A stretch of DNA of 64,000 bases from Mixia osmundae IAM 14324 (GCF_000708205.1 NW_014575552.1:1-64000); one strand, 5' to 3'; shown: positions 9,380 through 22,108, numbered from the stretch's first letter. Notes: a model not told the origin generated them from the letters alone. Translations and numbers: made by a program.

Positions 9380-12300
9380 TCAAGAATATAAGCTATCTCC
9401 ATCGACAGAGTCTTTCGCTGCTTCAAGTTGAGCTACGTGTACGGCACGTCGCGCATCTTCTAGTCGCAGGTCGAAGACGAGACATTCTGCCCAGGGCCCG
9501 AACGTAAATGTGTCCTTCTCGATCTTTGCCAAGACTTCCATCCAGTCCCGCTTCTCGTCTGCCGTGTCGGCATAGAATGAGATCTCGGAGCCGTCCCGGA
9601 AGAGGCAGCGGAACGAATTGGCAACGTAGGCGCGCTCGTCGTCATCGTTGGTGCGCTCTATCTTGCGAGCCACTTGCTCATCGTCCGTGTCTTCAAGGGA
9701 TATCATCATCGAAAGATCGACAATGGCATGCGCCTGTTTCGTAACGTCATTGAACGCGACAAGACGACTGCCTTGCAAGTGGAATTGACGTCGACGCCAA
9801 ACGTGGCAGTCTCCACCCATCTGGCTCAGATGACCCTTGTACTGGGTCTGATGGTACGCCAGAGCAGCGCGCAGACCCTTGTAGCACTGGTCGACAGTCT
9901 GTGGCAGCTTGACGTGCTTCGGCATGGCCGGCAAGAAGAAGATCTCGATCTGTATATACCCCAATACTTCTCGACGTTCTGGATTGGGCGAGACAAGAGG
10001 ATACTGGAAAGTGCACTTTGTACCGAAGCATCGGTCTGCTATTTCATCGTAGATGACCTTTGTACCTGCCAATGTGCCGGACGGGCTCAGGTAGAGCATG
10101 AAAGGGTCGAGTATTGCGCCGCTCTTGACTTTCTTGGGAGAAGAGTTTGCAAAGAAGCGTTTTATGCCGGCAGGACTCGAGCGCGTTGGCGTGCCGGGCT
10201 GGGAAGTGGGTGTGCCTGGCCTGATGGCTTCGTTATCCATCGTGGTCTCGAACGTCAGCGAGAACTCGAGTCCGCGGTGCTCGATGAGTTCAAAGTCCTG
10301 AGCCAGCGTCACCGTCTGAGCGACATTGAATTTCGGTGTTGTGACGCTTGTCGATCCGTTGGACATCGTACAGACTAGCTGCACAGGCGCAAGAGGCATC
10401 GGCAGACCTTCGAAGCAGACCTTGTCGACTGTGACACCTTAATCAGGATCGAAACGGACTTAGACTGACAAACTGACGCTTCATGAGCACGCGGCCATGT
10501 CTTTCTGGCTTTACTCTAGCATATGCGCGTAGATCCTCTGGATATTGGTACTGCGCACACGTAAGCTCATGCAGCCATGTTTTTTGATTGGGCACCGACT
10601 AAGTCTTGCGGTGTGCGCACGCGGCGCCAAGGCGCAGGGCTGCCAGGCGACAGATCTTGGGAAGTGCTCGGACTAGGGCTAGCCGCCTCCACGCCGTACC
10701 AGCCTCGTTTGATCTCTTTGATGCGATAGGACTTATCGGCCGAATTGCATACGCTGTCAAGCGCATCGGTGGTACCCTCATGGAAATCGTTCGCTGTCGA
10801 ACGCGTCGACAAGTCGAGTACGCGGCCATTCCCCTTTTCTATGTTGGTTACAAAGGTGGCGGCTGGTGTTGACGTGCAAGCTCTTGAGGGATCGCCACTG
10901 AAGTACACTTGATCGCTGCTTTGAATTGACGCGCCGCGGCTGGAGCTTACAAAAGCATGAGTAGCGGCAAGACGATCAAGCGCGCTTTGAGCGCCAGAGA
11001 GATGCTGACTGAGGGGACTTCCTAGAGGAGCCTCTCCAGGTAATTGACGAATCAAATCATCTGAAACGGTCGCTTCGCGAGCGCGCATCGCAGGCCGGGT
11101 AGCGATGCCGGCATCATCGCGCACGAGCGTGCCCTGTCGAACGAGACATTCTGAGGATTCCTCGGGCGAGCCAATAGCTGCTCGTCTTTCTCGTACACGT
11201 TGTTGGACACGCTCTTTTGTCAAGGCGGGACTAGTGCTTGGCTGGTACGGCTCCTCGGCTGCGTCAAAAGCAAAGTCACTGCCTAGCAAGGGGCTGTACA
11301 TTGCTAGATCGGGCAAAGAGTATTCCTCAGACGCTAGCACCGCCGGCTGGATGTCAAGTGAGGTTGAATTCACTTCGTAAGTCGCGTGTGTCACAATCGG
11401 AGCTACTGGTAGCGGACGAGAACCAGCTGAGCTTGATAGAGAATCTTGCAGTATTGACTTTTTAGGCGAATAACAGCTCGAAATGTCCTGCATCGATTCC
11501 GCTGCAGCGTCACGGACGTCTGGTGAAATTTGCCCATCGCTAGAGATGTCTGTAGGGTTGCCGAGAGTCTCGCGCTCGGCGGAGTCGCCTTCCGATGACG
11601 TCTGACTTGTCCAGCTCGCTGTGCGGACTCCGGCTGACGCATTATCATCGTCGTCGAACTCGAGGACGTCTTCTCGCGAGGCCCAGGTGACAGTCTTACG
11701 GCGTGGTCTGGTACGTGCTGCATTCACTGCGACGCACAGCGCAAAGGCTGAGCTTGAAGAGGCTGACAACTCGCTGGCTTGACCGTCGATCTGCGATGCG
11801 GAGCGACTCGTTGCGGGCTGACGAGGACCGGCAAGCCCTCTGCGAGCTGGCGATGCTGGCAGAGACGCGCTACTAGTCAGAGAGCTCTTTGGCCATGTCG
11901 CACCCGCGTTCAAGGTCTCGGCATGGCGCTGCTTCTTGCTAGATTGATCAGATCCATTTGGCAGATCGAGTTCGGCGCTTGTGCTCGAGCGGCGCGACCC
12001 GCTCTTGTTGGAATTGAGGGACGAATTGGAGGTCTTGCGCAAGGCTGACTGAACGGGGTCAAGATTCTCTATGCCTTCATTGTTGCCGACAGACGGCGCA
12101 AGACCTATGCCAAGGCCTCCGACGCGTGTGGTACTCGGATCCGGCTTATTGCCAGCTTCTGCCAGTGTCCCCTTTGCCCCGCCAAAAACGCTCCCAAGAA
12201 CGCTGTCGGATTGCTTGCCGGTCACTAAGAGTGAGGTAGGAAAGGCTTCGCCCTGTTTGAATATCGAGCCAGATACGAGTTTGTTGGTCTGCACAAAGCC

Positions 12301-12591
12301 ATACGTCCTCGAGGTCTTACGCGATTCCTTGCCATTGCCGCCCTGTACGACACTGAGCATGCTGCCACGGGATTCGCTATTACTAGGGAGCTTTTCTGTG
12401 ACTTTGGGCGATAAGGTAGGCTTCGATAGATCGACCAGGCCATCATCGCCGACTGCATAAATATCGCCCGTTGATGACAAACGGATCATTGGGCTGCTCT
12501 TGGCTGCGGCTGAGTCAGACATGCTGGCTGACAGGCCAGATTCTCGCTTTTGAATTCGCAACGGGCTCCACTTTGGCGAGCCGCTCGTCAT
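9380..12591 (-). CDS. BUD4: Bud4/anillin-like protein with anillin-homology and PH domains
   Basis: Three exons read leftwards: 12591-10600, 10550-10478 and 10437-9380, giving 1040 residues. The first about 660 residues are Ser/Pro-rich and disordered. The anillin-homology region starts at ERHGRVLMKR and runs through VQLVCTMSNGSTSVTTP and a DFELIEHRGLEFSLTFE strand. A C-terminal PH domain spans about residues 885-1010 (CHVWRRRQFHLQGSRLVAFND to DWMEVLAKI). Anillin/Bud4 proteins tether septins and contractile-ring parts at the bud neck or septum. The first intron uses GTCGGT at its 5' end (49 nt); a 70-nt alternative with GTGCGC 21 bases upstream is also possible and would drop seven residues. 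The second intron is only 40 nt. Family assignment is firm from the PH and anillin regions. Confidence 0.85.
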
Positions 12592-13074
12592 GGCTTGCTG
12601 GCCGAAGAGAGGAATGCGAGGCGGTAGATGTTCGCCCGGAACGCGTCAGAGCAGCACGTGATCCGCCTGACCCGTCTGGCCACGTCAACATGTGCTTAGT
12701 CGTGCTTCCATTCGATTGCCTAGCTTCTTCATGTCGTTCTATCAAGCGTCAGCAAAGACACAATGCTTCCTCGACATTGTTTTGCAGACCTGAAAAGGCT
12801 ATCGCAAGCAAGCGACGGACTCGATGAGTGGTGGACTTGCGCCTAGATCGTGTGAAAAGCTGTGAAGAGGCGTCTGAGGATCCAATGACATCTGTCGACT
12901 TGCCATCAATGCACCTTGATCTTCATGCGAACGAGATCAATGAGTTCTCTGGGACGTATCAGATCATCAGACTTAAACACAACTCGCAAGGTGCGAACCA
13001 TGGTTCAGAGCTCATTGGTCACCGCTACGGCGCCACAGATGAGTATATGTATCAGCAATGTATCGTGGGCATAT
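12592..13074. other. Intergenic, upstream of BUD4 and downstream of the SDR gene
   Basis: About 480 bp between two minus-strand genes. Open frames on either strand show no domain and no splice continuity. It should hold the BUD4 promoter and the terminator of the dehydrogenase gene. I see no strong repeat or palindrome. Confidence 0.45.
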
Positions 13075-13931
13075 TTATATCATCAGAAGGCCGTTATTGG
13101 CAGATATCACATCTCCTGTGATCCACTGGGCTTGGTCGCTGCAGAGCATGAGAATTATGCCAGATATTTGCGCGGTGGTGGCAACCTTTGTGGATTTTTC
13201 GACGTTTGCCTGGAACTCGTCTGTCGTACTCCGATACATCTGTCGTGACATCGATGAGCACAGTGAAGAGAAGGATCAGCAAAAAGCATACGTCAGTTTC
13301 AACTGGGCCCGGATTGATGCAATTGGACGTGATGCCGCGATCCTTGAGCTCAGATGCCCAGACCCGACTGAAGCCTTCGACAGCGGCCTTGGAAGCTGTG
13401 ACACGACAATGAGCGCGATTAAGCGAGACCAGGTCGGCACATACCGCCGTATACGGTCTGAGTGGGAAAGCCCATGCGAGCAGACACCGAGGAAACAGTG
13501 ACAATACGTCCGCCGGCATGGTCAGGCATCAGCGGCACGACTGCCTGCGTCAAGAGCAGAACACCTCGGACGTTGACATTGAAGGTGTTGTCGTACAAGT
13601 CAAGTGTCGTGTCCGCTAACGTGGCATTGATGGAGACACCGGCATTGTTCACGAGAATATGAATTTTCGAGCCGAAGAGCTCTTTGGCAGCCGTCAAGAC
13701 TGTTTTCGCTACATCCAGCGAGGCCATATCAGCCTTGACCGAGCCTAGTTCAGCATCCGGAGTAGTCTTTTTAAGTTCAGCGATGAGCTCTTCGACTTTA
13801 GATTTTGATGATTGGGACGTGAAAGTGAGCAGGACATTGGCCCCCTCCTTGGCTAGATCTCGAGCAATCTGAGCGCCGATGCCACGAGAGGCACCTGTGA
13901 CGATTGCATTGCGCCCGGAGAGCGTCATCAT
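13075..13931 (-). CDS. Short-chain dehydrogenase/reductase (classical SDR)
   Basis: Three exons read leftwards: 13931-13445, 13395-13292 and 13239-13075, giving 251 residues, the normal size for a classical SDR. The cofactor loop TGASRGIG is near residue 12, NNAG near residue 94, the catalytic serine in VTVSSVSARMG, and the catalytic pair Tyr/Lys in YGASKAA, rebuilt across the first splice. NPGPVETDMY and QWITGDVISANNG complete the fold. It is likely an NADP-dependent reductase of the FabG/versicolorin-reductase type; the substrate is not visible. All three exons are needed: a longer unspliced frame near the 3' end (13519-13094) ends in a false C-terminus. The gene is divergent from NAB2 with an 85-bp shared promoter. 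Confidence 0.9.
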
Positions 13932-14016
13932 GACCTGGGTTTGCTGGACCTAAGAGACGAACCAAGCGCCAAATTTTATTTCCTCAGCGTGCGCCAACTG
14001 TGCTAGCTTTGGCACC

Positions 14017-15816
14017 ATGTCAGACGTGATCGTGGGCTCAGAAGCGGGCAACAAGCTTCAGGTGGAGTCTGAGGCTCGTTGCAATCAACGACGCTGACGT
14101 TTGACTCGGTACAGGCCACCATCCAGAGACGGTTGATATCAGATGGTTACGCTGTTGAAGGAGACGAGGTCATGGTCGGTCCGACCAGCCCTCTATCTGC
14201 CGATAGCTGACAACAGGTACCCAGGCGGAGTATGTCCTCGTCATGCTGGCCAACAAAAAGTCGGCAGACCAGATCAACGCCGAACTGTCTGAACTCATTG
14301 GCGCTGCCGACTTTAAGCCTGACTTTACTACCTGGCTCTTCACAGTCGCCTTCCCCGGCAGCGCCCGACAGGCAGCTGCTGTGGTCCCGCCGCCTGACTC
14401 ATCACAAATGCCTGCCTTGGCCGGCGGTGCTCTTTCAAATGAGCCAGCATCAGGCGGCACCTCTCGCATACTTACTCTCGAGGAGGATAGAGGACATCGC
14501 TCGGACTATGCCCATCGCAGACCTGTCCATCGTCGCTCGCACAGTCCACAGGGTCGAGGAGACCCTACGCGAAGGCGCAACGGCAATGGCGTCTTTGGCG
14601 CTGCCATGGGCGATCTCAGTAGAGGCGACAGATCAGGAGGACCAGACAGGCGGCGAGATGACGACAGACGTAGAGGTGACCGTCCTTACGGTCGCCGTGA
14701 CGACTCTGGCGCAGCTAGACGATATGACGGCGACGGTCCTTTCGATGGCAGGCGATACCCCGCTGGCGAGGCTGCATTAGCGAATCGACTCGGTCCTCAT
14801 CCGCCTCCAAATGAAGTGCAGATGCAAGATGTGCGCTCGGCTTTCCTTCTCTAGCTAGACGTCGACTTATGAATCTGTGAGCAGGTCTCCAACGGAATGC
14901 CTCCTGCGTTCGGCACACCATTGGCAGGCATGCCTATGAATGGCTTCGCTTATCCGCAGGGCGCGTTCCCATCGTACGGCATCGCACCAGGCTTCATGTA
15001 CCCTGGCATGCCACACCTTCAGCGTACTCTGCCCCCGCTACCGACTCGGCCCGCGAAGGAAGACATTTGCAAATTCGGTACAAAGTGCAAGGACGCTTTT
15101 TGCCGGTTCTCACACCCCAGTCCAGCCGCTACCCTGGAGAGCGGTCTCGTGCTCAGCACTGAAAATTGCGAGCATCAAGCTGACTGCACGGATAAGGCAA
15201 GTCACAGTGTGCCAACAGGATACTACTGACCCCACCGGACCTGCAGGACTGCCCAAAGCGACACATCTCATCAGCGCAAAAGAACCCAGAGCTCGTGCAA
15301 GCTTCAGCGATTGCGTATCTTTCGAAAGCGCCATCAGCGCCACAGTATCCGCCGCCGTCATCGTTCGGTCCATCCCATAAACAAGGCGCACCTTGCAAGG
15401 TACGTGGCGGAGATCCAGCACAGCGTGCAAGGGCTAAGTTCGTGCTAGTTTGGGGCCAAATGCACTCGACCAGGCTGCTATTTCGTCCACCCTTGGGATC
15501 ATGCCGGCGCCCAACAAACGACATGTCGGTTTGGTGCAGACTGCACGAGAGGTGTGCTCTTCTGGCTCGATTTAACAGCGTGCATGACTCAATATCGTGC
15601 GCAGCCGATTGCAAATTCGCTCACCCGCCTGGCCGAGCGCGCAAGACGCCGAATCTATCGCAGACGTTTGGCGCTGCAAGCATCACAGCAGATGCGCCCT
15701 CAGAGCAGGAAAAGACTGCAATGTCTGAGCGCATGAAGCGATTTGGCATGCCAATAGACGGCGAACCCGAGAAGATCCTGCCGAACGCGCCGAAGGAGGA
15801 ATCATCGGAGGCATGA
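14017..15816 (+). CDS. NAB2: Nuclear poly(A)-binding protein Nab2 (ZC3H14 family)
   Basis: Seven exons: 14017-14061, 14115-14174, 14225-14830, 14885-15196, 15247-15399, 15449-15551 and 15605-15816, giving 496 residues. The N-terminal PWI-like helical domain includes AEYVLVMLANKKSADQINAEL and TTWLF. An Arg/Asp-rich middle (RDDDRRRGDRPYGRRD) follows, then a Met/Pro/Gly segment. Four CCCH fingers of the C-x5-C-x4-6-C-x3-H type are visible: CKFGTKCKDAFCRFSH, CEHQADCTDKDCPKRH, a finger ending CTRPGCYFVH, and CRFGADCTRADCKFAH. Nab2 binds poly(A), limits tail length and helps export mRNA. The intron inside finger 2 (15197-15246) starts GCAAGT, and only this GC-AG join restores DKDCPKRH. The second intron uses GTCGGT. 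Confidence 0.92.
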
Positions 15817-16062
15817 GATCGTGCGAGAGCGAGAGGCATAAGTATGTTCCTCATCTAATTGCAGATCTAGAATCGTCCGGCAACGCTGTGAAGAAGTTGC
15901 GTGTTCCCGTCTGTTTTCATTATCGCGGGAAGATTGCGGGATGCTTTTATTTGATGAGTCGCGGTTATCACGACTGAAGCCTCTTACCGCTCAGCGCTCG
16001 GCCCGCCGCCATGGCTTCGCCTCTCATGCTTCTACCTTATAGCCCAATCGTGGCTGTCCGAC

Positions 16063-17283
16063 ATGGCGGAGCGAGGACGCTCACAGCTCATCAAACCTCT
16101 GCTAGCTGTGTCGAGCATGAGAAGCTCGCGCCCTGGTCTCCACATGGACAGCAAGTCGAAGCGTCCCATAGGTGCAACACAGAGGCCTCTTTCCTCCTTG
16201 CTTCGTGTGCAAAGGAAGCCCTCGACGCCAGAAGACCTCAGCGTCTCCCGAGCGCGTGCAAAGCTGTGGCTACTGACGTCTGTCATCTCGGCCGTCGTAT
16301 TGCTCCACGTCCTCGCCGGTGTGCGAGTCTCCCCAGGCAGCGGCCTTGCAAGCTTGACGTCTGATGAGCGCCAGTTGACAATTTATGGCGAACCAAAGCC
16401 GGGTCGAACTATTTTAGATAACATACTTGCGACTTATAACTTATTATTCACCAACAAACCTGTCGTTGTAGAGCCCACCACGAAGCATACAGCGTCGGTC
16501 ATCTTCTGTCATGGTGTCACTAACACCGCGGCGATGTGGCAATTCGCGGCTCAGGAGCTAGCGCCTTATCTGCCTCACGTCAGATGGGTGCTGCCGAACG
16601 CGCCAAGAGCTCCCCTGACCATGCTCAACGGGACCATCAGTTACAGCTGGTTCGACATTGCCGCAAAGGGTGAAGCAGCAGGCGAATGGCCCATTCCAGA
16701 AGATGAAGCTGGCATGATGAAGGCCGCTGCGACTATAGACAATCTCATCGCAGCAGAGGTGCGAAGGGGCGTTCCTGCGTCTCGCGTCGTCGTTGCCGGC
16801 TTCTCTCAGGGCGCTATACTGACACTCCTCGTCGGCTTGACGAATCCGAGGCCACTTGCTGGTATGATTTCACTAGGCGGCTATCTGCCAATGAAGCAAA
16901 GCATGCATTCTGTAGGCTCAGTCTTGCCTACCGGGCGCGGCTGATGCCCCTGTGAAGCTCATACAGCCGTATGCCCGAAACGTGCCGCTATTCATTGGCC
17001 ACGGCATGCGTGATCACGTCGTTCCGTGCGTCCTGTCACGTCTATACTGCCGTTGTTGATGCTTACCTGGGTGACAGTTATCAATGGGCGAATGCATCAG
17101 TCTCATATCTCGAGCACCAGCTTGGCATGACGCGGGTGACGATGAAAACCTATCCCGGTACGACTGATCGACCTAGTGCTCTACCGGATTGACCTTTGTG
17201 ACGCAGAGCTGGCCCATTGGGTCAGCGCAGAAGAGCTGCAAGACTTGCTGCATTGGCTGCAAGACATCCTTGCGATCAAGTGA
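16063..17283 (+). CDS. Membrane-anchored acyl-protein thioesterase/phospholipase-like hydrolase
   Basis: Four exons: 16063-16911, 16958-17025, 17078-17157 and 17207-17283, giving 357 residues. The catalytic domain is an alpha/beta hydrolase of the APT1/LYPLA family: oxyanion strand VIFCHGVTNTAA, nucleophile GFSQG, aspartate in HGMRDHVVPY and histidine in YPELAHWVS. APT enzymes remove palmitate from proteins or act on lysophospholipids. Unlike the soluble about 230-residue enzymes, this protein has a cytosolic head of about 65 residues and a hydrophobic segment (LWLLTSVISAVVLLHVLAGV) before the catalytic domain, so it looks like a type II membrane protein with the active site on the lumenal or outer face. 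The last three introns (46-52 nt) are required to assemble the Asp and His residues. Confidence 0.8.
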
Positions 17284-17397
17284 CCCTGACACGCATGCTT
17301 CTCGATGACGCGAGGAGTCCAGATCGACAGTGATTGGTGCGGGAGACATATACGACCATCCCGCTGACGTGTCATCGCCATTGTAAAGTAATTGGGC

Positions 17398-19343
17398 TTA
17401 TTCGAAATCGAACTGCGCATTTGGGCTATACTGCCAGATGCCAACGTTGCCATCGTCACCGCACGAGAGCAGCAACGATGACTTGGCATTCCAAGCAGCC
17501 TGGTAGCAAGCGCCTTGATGGCCGCCCGTGAGAGCTTGCAGGGGCGTCTCGACTGTATTGGGCTCACCGCCTCTCGATGCATCCCACATGTAGATGCTGC
17601 CGTCTTCTGAGCCCGAAGCAACCAGCATCGTGCCGTCCGCTAGTGAGCTACCCAGGAAGGACGCGCGGATAAAGTTGCGTGAACCGACGTTTGAGTGACC
17701 TTTGAAGCGACGGAGCGGCAATGCGCGAAGCATGCGAGTATCCCAGAGGCGATTGGTATTATCTTTCGATGCGGAAAGCATGCTGATGCCATCGTCGCTC
17801 AACCTGACAGAAGTCACTTCGCCCAGGTGCTGGTTAATCGTTTTGACGCAAAGACCGGACACGCAATCCCAGACCCGCACCGAAGAGTCTTTTGAGCCAG
17901 ACACGATGAGATTGCCCATGCCATTGAAGACCACTGACGAGACGGATGAGAGATGACCGGAGAAGGTCCTCAAGATGTCGGCAGTAGTCGAGTCGAACAG
18001 TCTCAAGACCTTGTCATAACCTCCTGTGACTATATGTGAGGCTCCGCCTGGATGAAATGCGAGTGAATAAACATCGCCACGGTGGCCGTTCAAACATGAT
18101 ATCGGCGTCGCAGAGCCGGCTTGCCATAGCTTGACAGTTTTGTCAGAACCTGCACTAGCTAATACGCTGACGCTTGCACTCTGGAACGCATCGACGCTCC
18201 AGATGCGTCCGCCGTGAACGAAAGTCTCTATGCACTCAAGAGTGTCAGTGTCCCAGATCTTGATCGTCGTGTCGCTGTCGCCTCCGGCGCATCAATGTAT
18301 GCTCACTAATTCAAACGTCATGATACGCACCTCGAGCCGCTGACAAAGTTGGCGCCAGACTCGCCCAAGAAAGCAACGCATTTGACATTTTGTGTATGCC
18401 CAGAAACGCTTGTCATGTGCGAGTTGGGCAGGATGAATGACGTATAGTCGTACAAAAGGCTCGTCAGCCGAGGCTTAGCAGTACGATGACGACATGATTG
18501 GATCTGATAGGCCGCTGCCTGATCAAGCAGCTCCTCTAACCGTCGAGACGGGATGTATGTCTGCGTGTCCTTTGCGAGCTTTTCGACCTCGAGCATGTGA
18601 CCGAAGTGAGCCACGAGCTTCTCGCGACCTGGTAAGATGCCCTCCCAGTCCCTGAACGAGCCTGCGGGATCCTCGTGAACCGACTTGGCGCTGAGCAGAT
18701 ATGAAAGCGATCTGAACTCGTTAGGCGTGCTCTGATAATGCTCAAGAGGTTTGAGACGCTTTGTCAACAGATTTAGCGCTTTTTGCGTCTCCCGGTGTTC
18801 AATGAGCTCGAGAAATTGCTGCTTGAACACACAGAACATGAGAGCCTTTTGCGTGCGCAGCATGGGCTTGCCGAGCAGCTGATCAGCCTCTGCCCAGTCG
18901 CCTTCGAGAATACAGCGCTTGAGTCTCTTGTACTCACTCGTCCGCTCATCTCGTTCCCGGCCTTTCAGTGCCGCTTCATCGTGCAGAACAACCTTTGTAG
19001 CATTGAGACCTTGGTCGTTGAGGTACTGTTCGATGAGGAGCAGGATTTCCGTCCGTATCCTGGGATCCTCCCGGCTGATCAATCCGTCGGGCTGTTCGAG
19101 CACGTCTCGAGCAACAGCTTGCGTCGCTCGAGCTCTTTGAAGCAGCCGAGCTTGTCTGATCTCCTTGCTGTCAAAGGGCTCTGCCTTATCGGGTGACTTT
19201 GCCCTTCTGTCGTGCTCCCTGGGCGCATCATGTGGGGCCCACGAGGACGTGCTAGGCGCAAGCTTGGTCTGCTCAAAAAGATAATCCCAGCGCCCGCTCG
19301 CAGAGTTCGGCGCAAGCGCTTTGACCGGCAACGGACGAGTCAT
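17398..19343 (-). CDS. LisH/CTLH-type WD40-repeat protein
   Basis: Two exons, 19343-18331 and 18274-17398, give 629 residues. After a charged N-terminus, a LisH-like helix (RTEILLLIEQYLNDQGLNAT) and a CTLH-like helical region (ALMFCVFKQQFLELIEHRET) are followed by about seven WD40 repeats from HTQNVKCVAFLG to NVGIWQY. The layout resembles SMU1, WDR26/Gid7 and Topless-type scaffolds. WD40 propellers of this class bind partner proteins in splicing, ubiquitin-ligase or transcription complexes; I cannot say which this one joins. The 56-nt intron lies within the first propeller blade and restores SGSSDTTIKIWD. The gene is convergent with the thioesterase-like gene, 114 bp away. Confidence 0.8.
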
Positions 19344-19395
19344 CTAGTGCCCTGCATCTGTGCCCAACAACGCAGCGCGTCGTCATGTAGGATGA

Positions 19396-19876
19396 TCATG
19401 CAGCGCGTGGGAAACGCCATGCGGGGCACTCCCCGCTAGGCCTTCTGTAGCGGCTGATGCACCTCTCGCGATACAACTCATTCGCGCATGGAATCACAGG
19501 CTTTCTTCTCATCATGGGATTGGCGCTCGCATCGCGTATAATTGTCAAGGAGCGTCGAGGCTTATGAACCTGTTCATGCATAGTCCGAGGGACGGCGATG
19601 CAGTCATATCCGTGGCAGAGCTAGTATCCGCAAAGAGCGGCGAGATGGCCGGTAAATCTCGGATCGATGTCATACCATAACACCTGCTGAGCCGACCGCT
19701 TCGTCACGCTGCCCGAAGTCAGCATGCGAAGTCGGTGCCGTCTCGAGCGCTAGTTGCTGCCCGTCCGACCTAACAATCAGAGAAAGTTTGTCGAGCGTTC
19801 GTGCTGGCACGGCAAGTCGCTGCCCTCGCATCCACAACGCAATCTTCAGCAGTCTAGCCAGCATTGATCGAGGCAC
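19396..19876 (-). CDS. Possible small hypothetical gene, two exons
   Basis: A minus-strand frame from about 19876 (or the in-frame ATG at 19864) to 19670 ends in ATG-GTATGA. A possible intron starting GTATGA and ending GATACTAG would join it in frame to CHGYDC and a second frame that ends at 19396. The product would be about 140 residues, basic, with no domain I recognise. The region also serves as the upstream flank of the GT31-like gene at 20102, so this may not be a real gene. Confidence rests only on the neat splice join. Confidence 0.25.
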
Positions 19877-20101
19877 AGCACGGCACCAGCAGGCTGGCTG
19901 TGTCTATACGAAGCAACCAAAATTTCGATTTCATTTCGCGAATACGGTCAATTAACACGGGATCAAATTTCTGCGGACGCGACGCGCTTCGAGCTCCATT
20001 GCACATTGTACGCGTGTTACGTGCGCCGATGTTCCCTATTAAGATCTCGCAGCTCTCGTCTGGTCTCAACACACGGAGATCTGGTACACATCACAGCGCT
20101 T

Positions 20102-22108
20102 ATGCAGGCGCGACGAGATACCGGCCGGCTTGACTGGGTGCTCCTCGCGAGCGCGCTGTACCTCTGTAGTCCCCTCTTGGTGCCTCTTGGCACGGGCAGT
20201 CTGTTCGGAGGCTCGCTTAACAGTGCGGCAGATGCCCTGACCAGCAAATCGCTGGCATTTCTCGGTGACGAAGCGACATTTGGACATGATTCCTACCTGT
20301 CCGCCACCGATCATGCTGGCCTGCCATTGCCTCTTTCGCAGTCAGACTCGCTGCCCAGGGTTGAGATGCGGCCTTTCTTATCCGGACAGCTAAACGCGCA
20401 GCGGACGTGGTTTTCAGAGCCCAGAACGCGCTTCCATTCCACGGCTTTCTCGTCTGTTTTTGACGTCGACGGCGTAGAACCAGTACAAAGCACGAGGATA
20501 GCGAGAACAGTCGCTCTTGCTCCTGCATATCGCCGCCCGCCACGAGCAAGTCGATCGCGCAGGGGCAGCAATCTCTTCTTCCTCTACGCGACTTCGCCGG
20601 AGCGGGCCATACAGCAGTCCGAGTATTGGCGTCATTACCTTTACTGGGGTCCGGGCAGCACCAATGTAACGAGGCATCCTGACGACACGCTCGAAGACGA
20701 TCGACGAGGTCCAGGCTGTCTTGTCGCTGACAACTCGGAGATGCGGTCGATCGCCGGCATCGCGAAAGAGCTCGATCCACAGCGACCTGCGATGCTCAAT
20801 GCACAAATCACGTTCGATGACTTGAAGCTGTCCTGCACGATGTCCCCCGGCTTAAGGGAAGCCTCGGTCTACGACGATCGAAAGCGCTTTGGCGCCGCTT
20901 TTGGCGCAACCACAAGCAGAGAGACTGTGCTCAGCCTCGTATTGCTTGGCTGGAAGGCAGCGCACGAAGAGCAGCGGCAGACTGAATGGTTCCTTATCTT
21001 GTAAGTCCCCAGGGCGCATATCGTCTCTCGATTTGACGGGTGCTTGCAGAGATGATGATACTTTCATGGTGGATCCACACAATCTCATCGATTCGCTGAG
21101 CGACTTCGATCCGGATCAGGATTGGTTGCTGGGAGGCTACAGCGAAGCTGAAAGACAGCAATACAGGTTTGGTCACATTGCTTACGGCGGTGGCGGCATC
21201 ATCATCTCACGAGGCCTGATGCAGAAAATGTATGATAGCTGTAAGTACGGCAATATGCAAAACGTCCGGCGAGCTGATACTGCGCAGATGATCAATGTCG
21301 ATCAGAGGATGCGATCATTCGCGAACGGCAAGGCGATGGCAAGATCACATACTGCGCTGCTGTCGCCATGGAACAGATCGGCGAGTACAACAGGCTGTAC
21401 GGCGTTCGCAGCAGACTTGCCGAGCCCGCAACGCAGACTGGTAGCAACAACGTTGTCACACCGCTCGAGGGCCTGAACCAGATGGATCTTGGAGCAGATT
21501 GTGCGTTTGTCATGGTCCACTGACGCAATCCTTGCTGACACGATGCAGCATCCGGCTTTTTTCAGAGCGGCATGCGAGTCCTCAGCGTGCACCACTACAA
21601 TTCCTGGACGAACATCTTCCCGTCAAGTCATATTACAGCTTTACCCTTTGCGTCCGAGTACCAAAATCCGGCGGTCAGAACGGTCGCTCTGAGACTTCTC
21701 GCAGCTTCTGCTTGGGCACTCGGCGGCAGCAATCTGTTCAGACGCAGCGTGTTCGATGATGGGAAAGTCGTTGTCGTTCAAGGATACAGCATCACCGTAT
21801 ATGCCAAGCCTCTGACAGCCGAGGATCTCGACAAGACCGAGTGGACATATCAGCCCAAGATGGAGCCATACAGACCGCATAGACCAGGACTGAAGGAAGG
21901 AACCGACAAATTGACCTACTATCTGTCGTACGTCGTCATCGAGGACGACGACACGCATCAACAGCAGCTCCTTCTTTCGCAAACACAGCAGCGCAGTATT
22001 CGCCGTGTTCGTCTCGGTTATAAGTGCACCACTAATCTCACAGACTACAGTGAGCGGCCAGTAGCTTCCGACATAGAAACGATTATGTTCCTGCCTCTCA
22101 TCGACTGA
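20102..22108 (+). CDS. Fringe/GT31-like glycosyltransferase (DUF604 type), type II membrane protein
   Basis: Four exons: 20102-21000, 21050-21240, 21288-21500 and 21549-22108, giving 620 residues. A signal-anchor (WVLLASALYLCSPLLVPL) is near the N-terminus. The catalytic domain contains the metal-binding motif FLILDDDTFMVDPHNL, assembled across the first splice, and the acceptor/donor loop IAYGGGGIIISRGL with the following QCRSEDAIIRE and GLNQMDL stretches, the standard order in fungal DUF604 glycosyltransferases. It should add a sugar to proteins or lipids in the Golgi; donor and acceptor are unknown. The unspliced frame opens at TTG (20006), so I start at the first ATG. All introns are 47-49 nt. 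Confidence 0.85.

Noticed and set aside
13094-13519. 141-codon unspliced frame at the dehydrogenase 3' end
   Set aside because: It gives no SDR C-terminus. The spliced form restores NPGPVETDMY and WITGDVISANNG.
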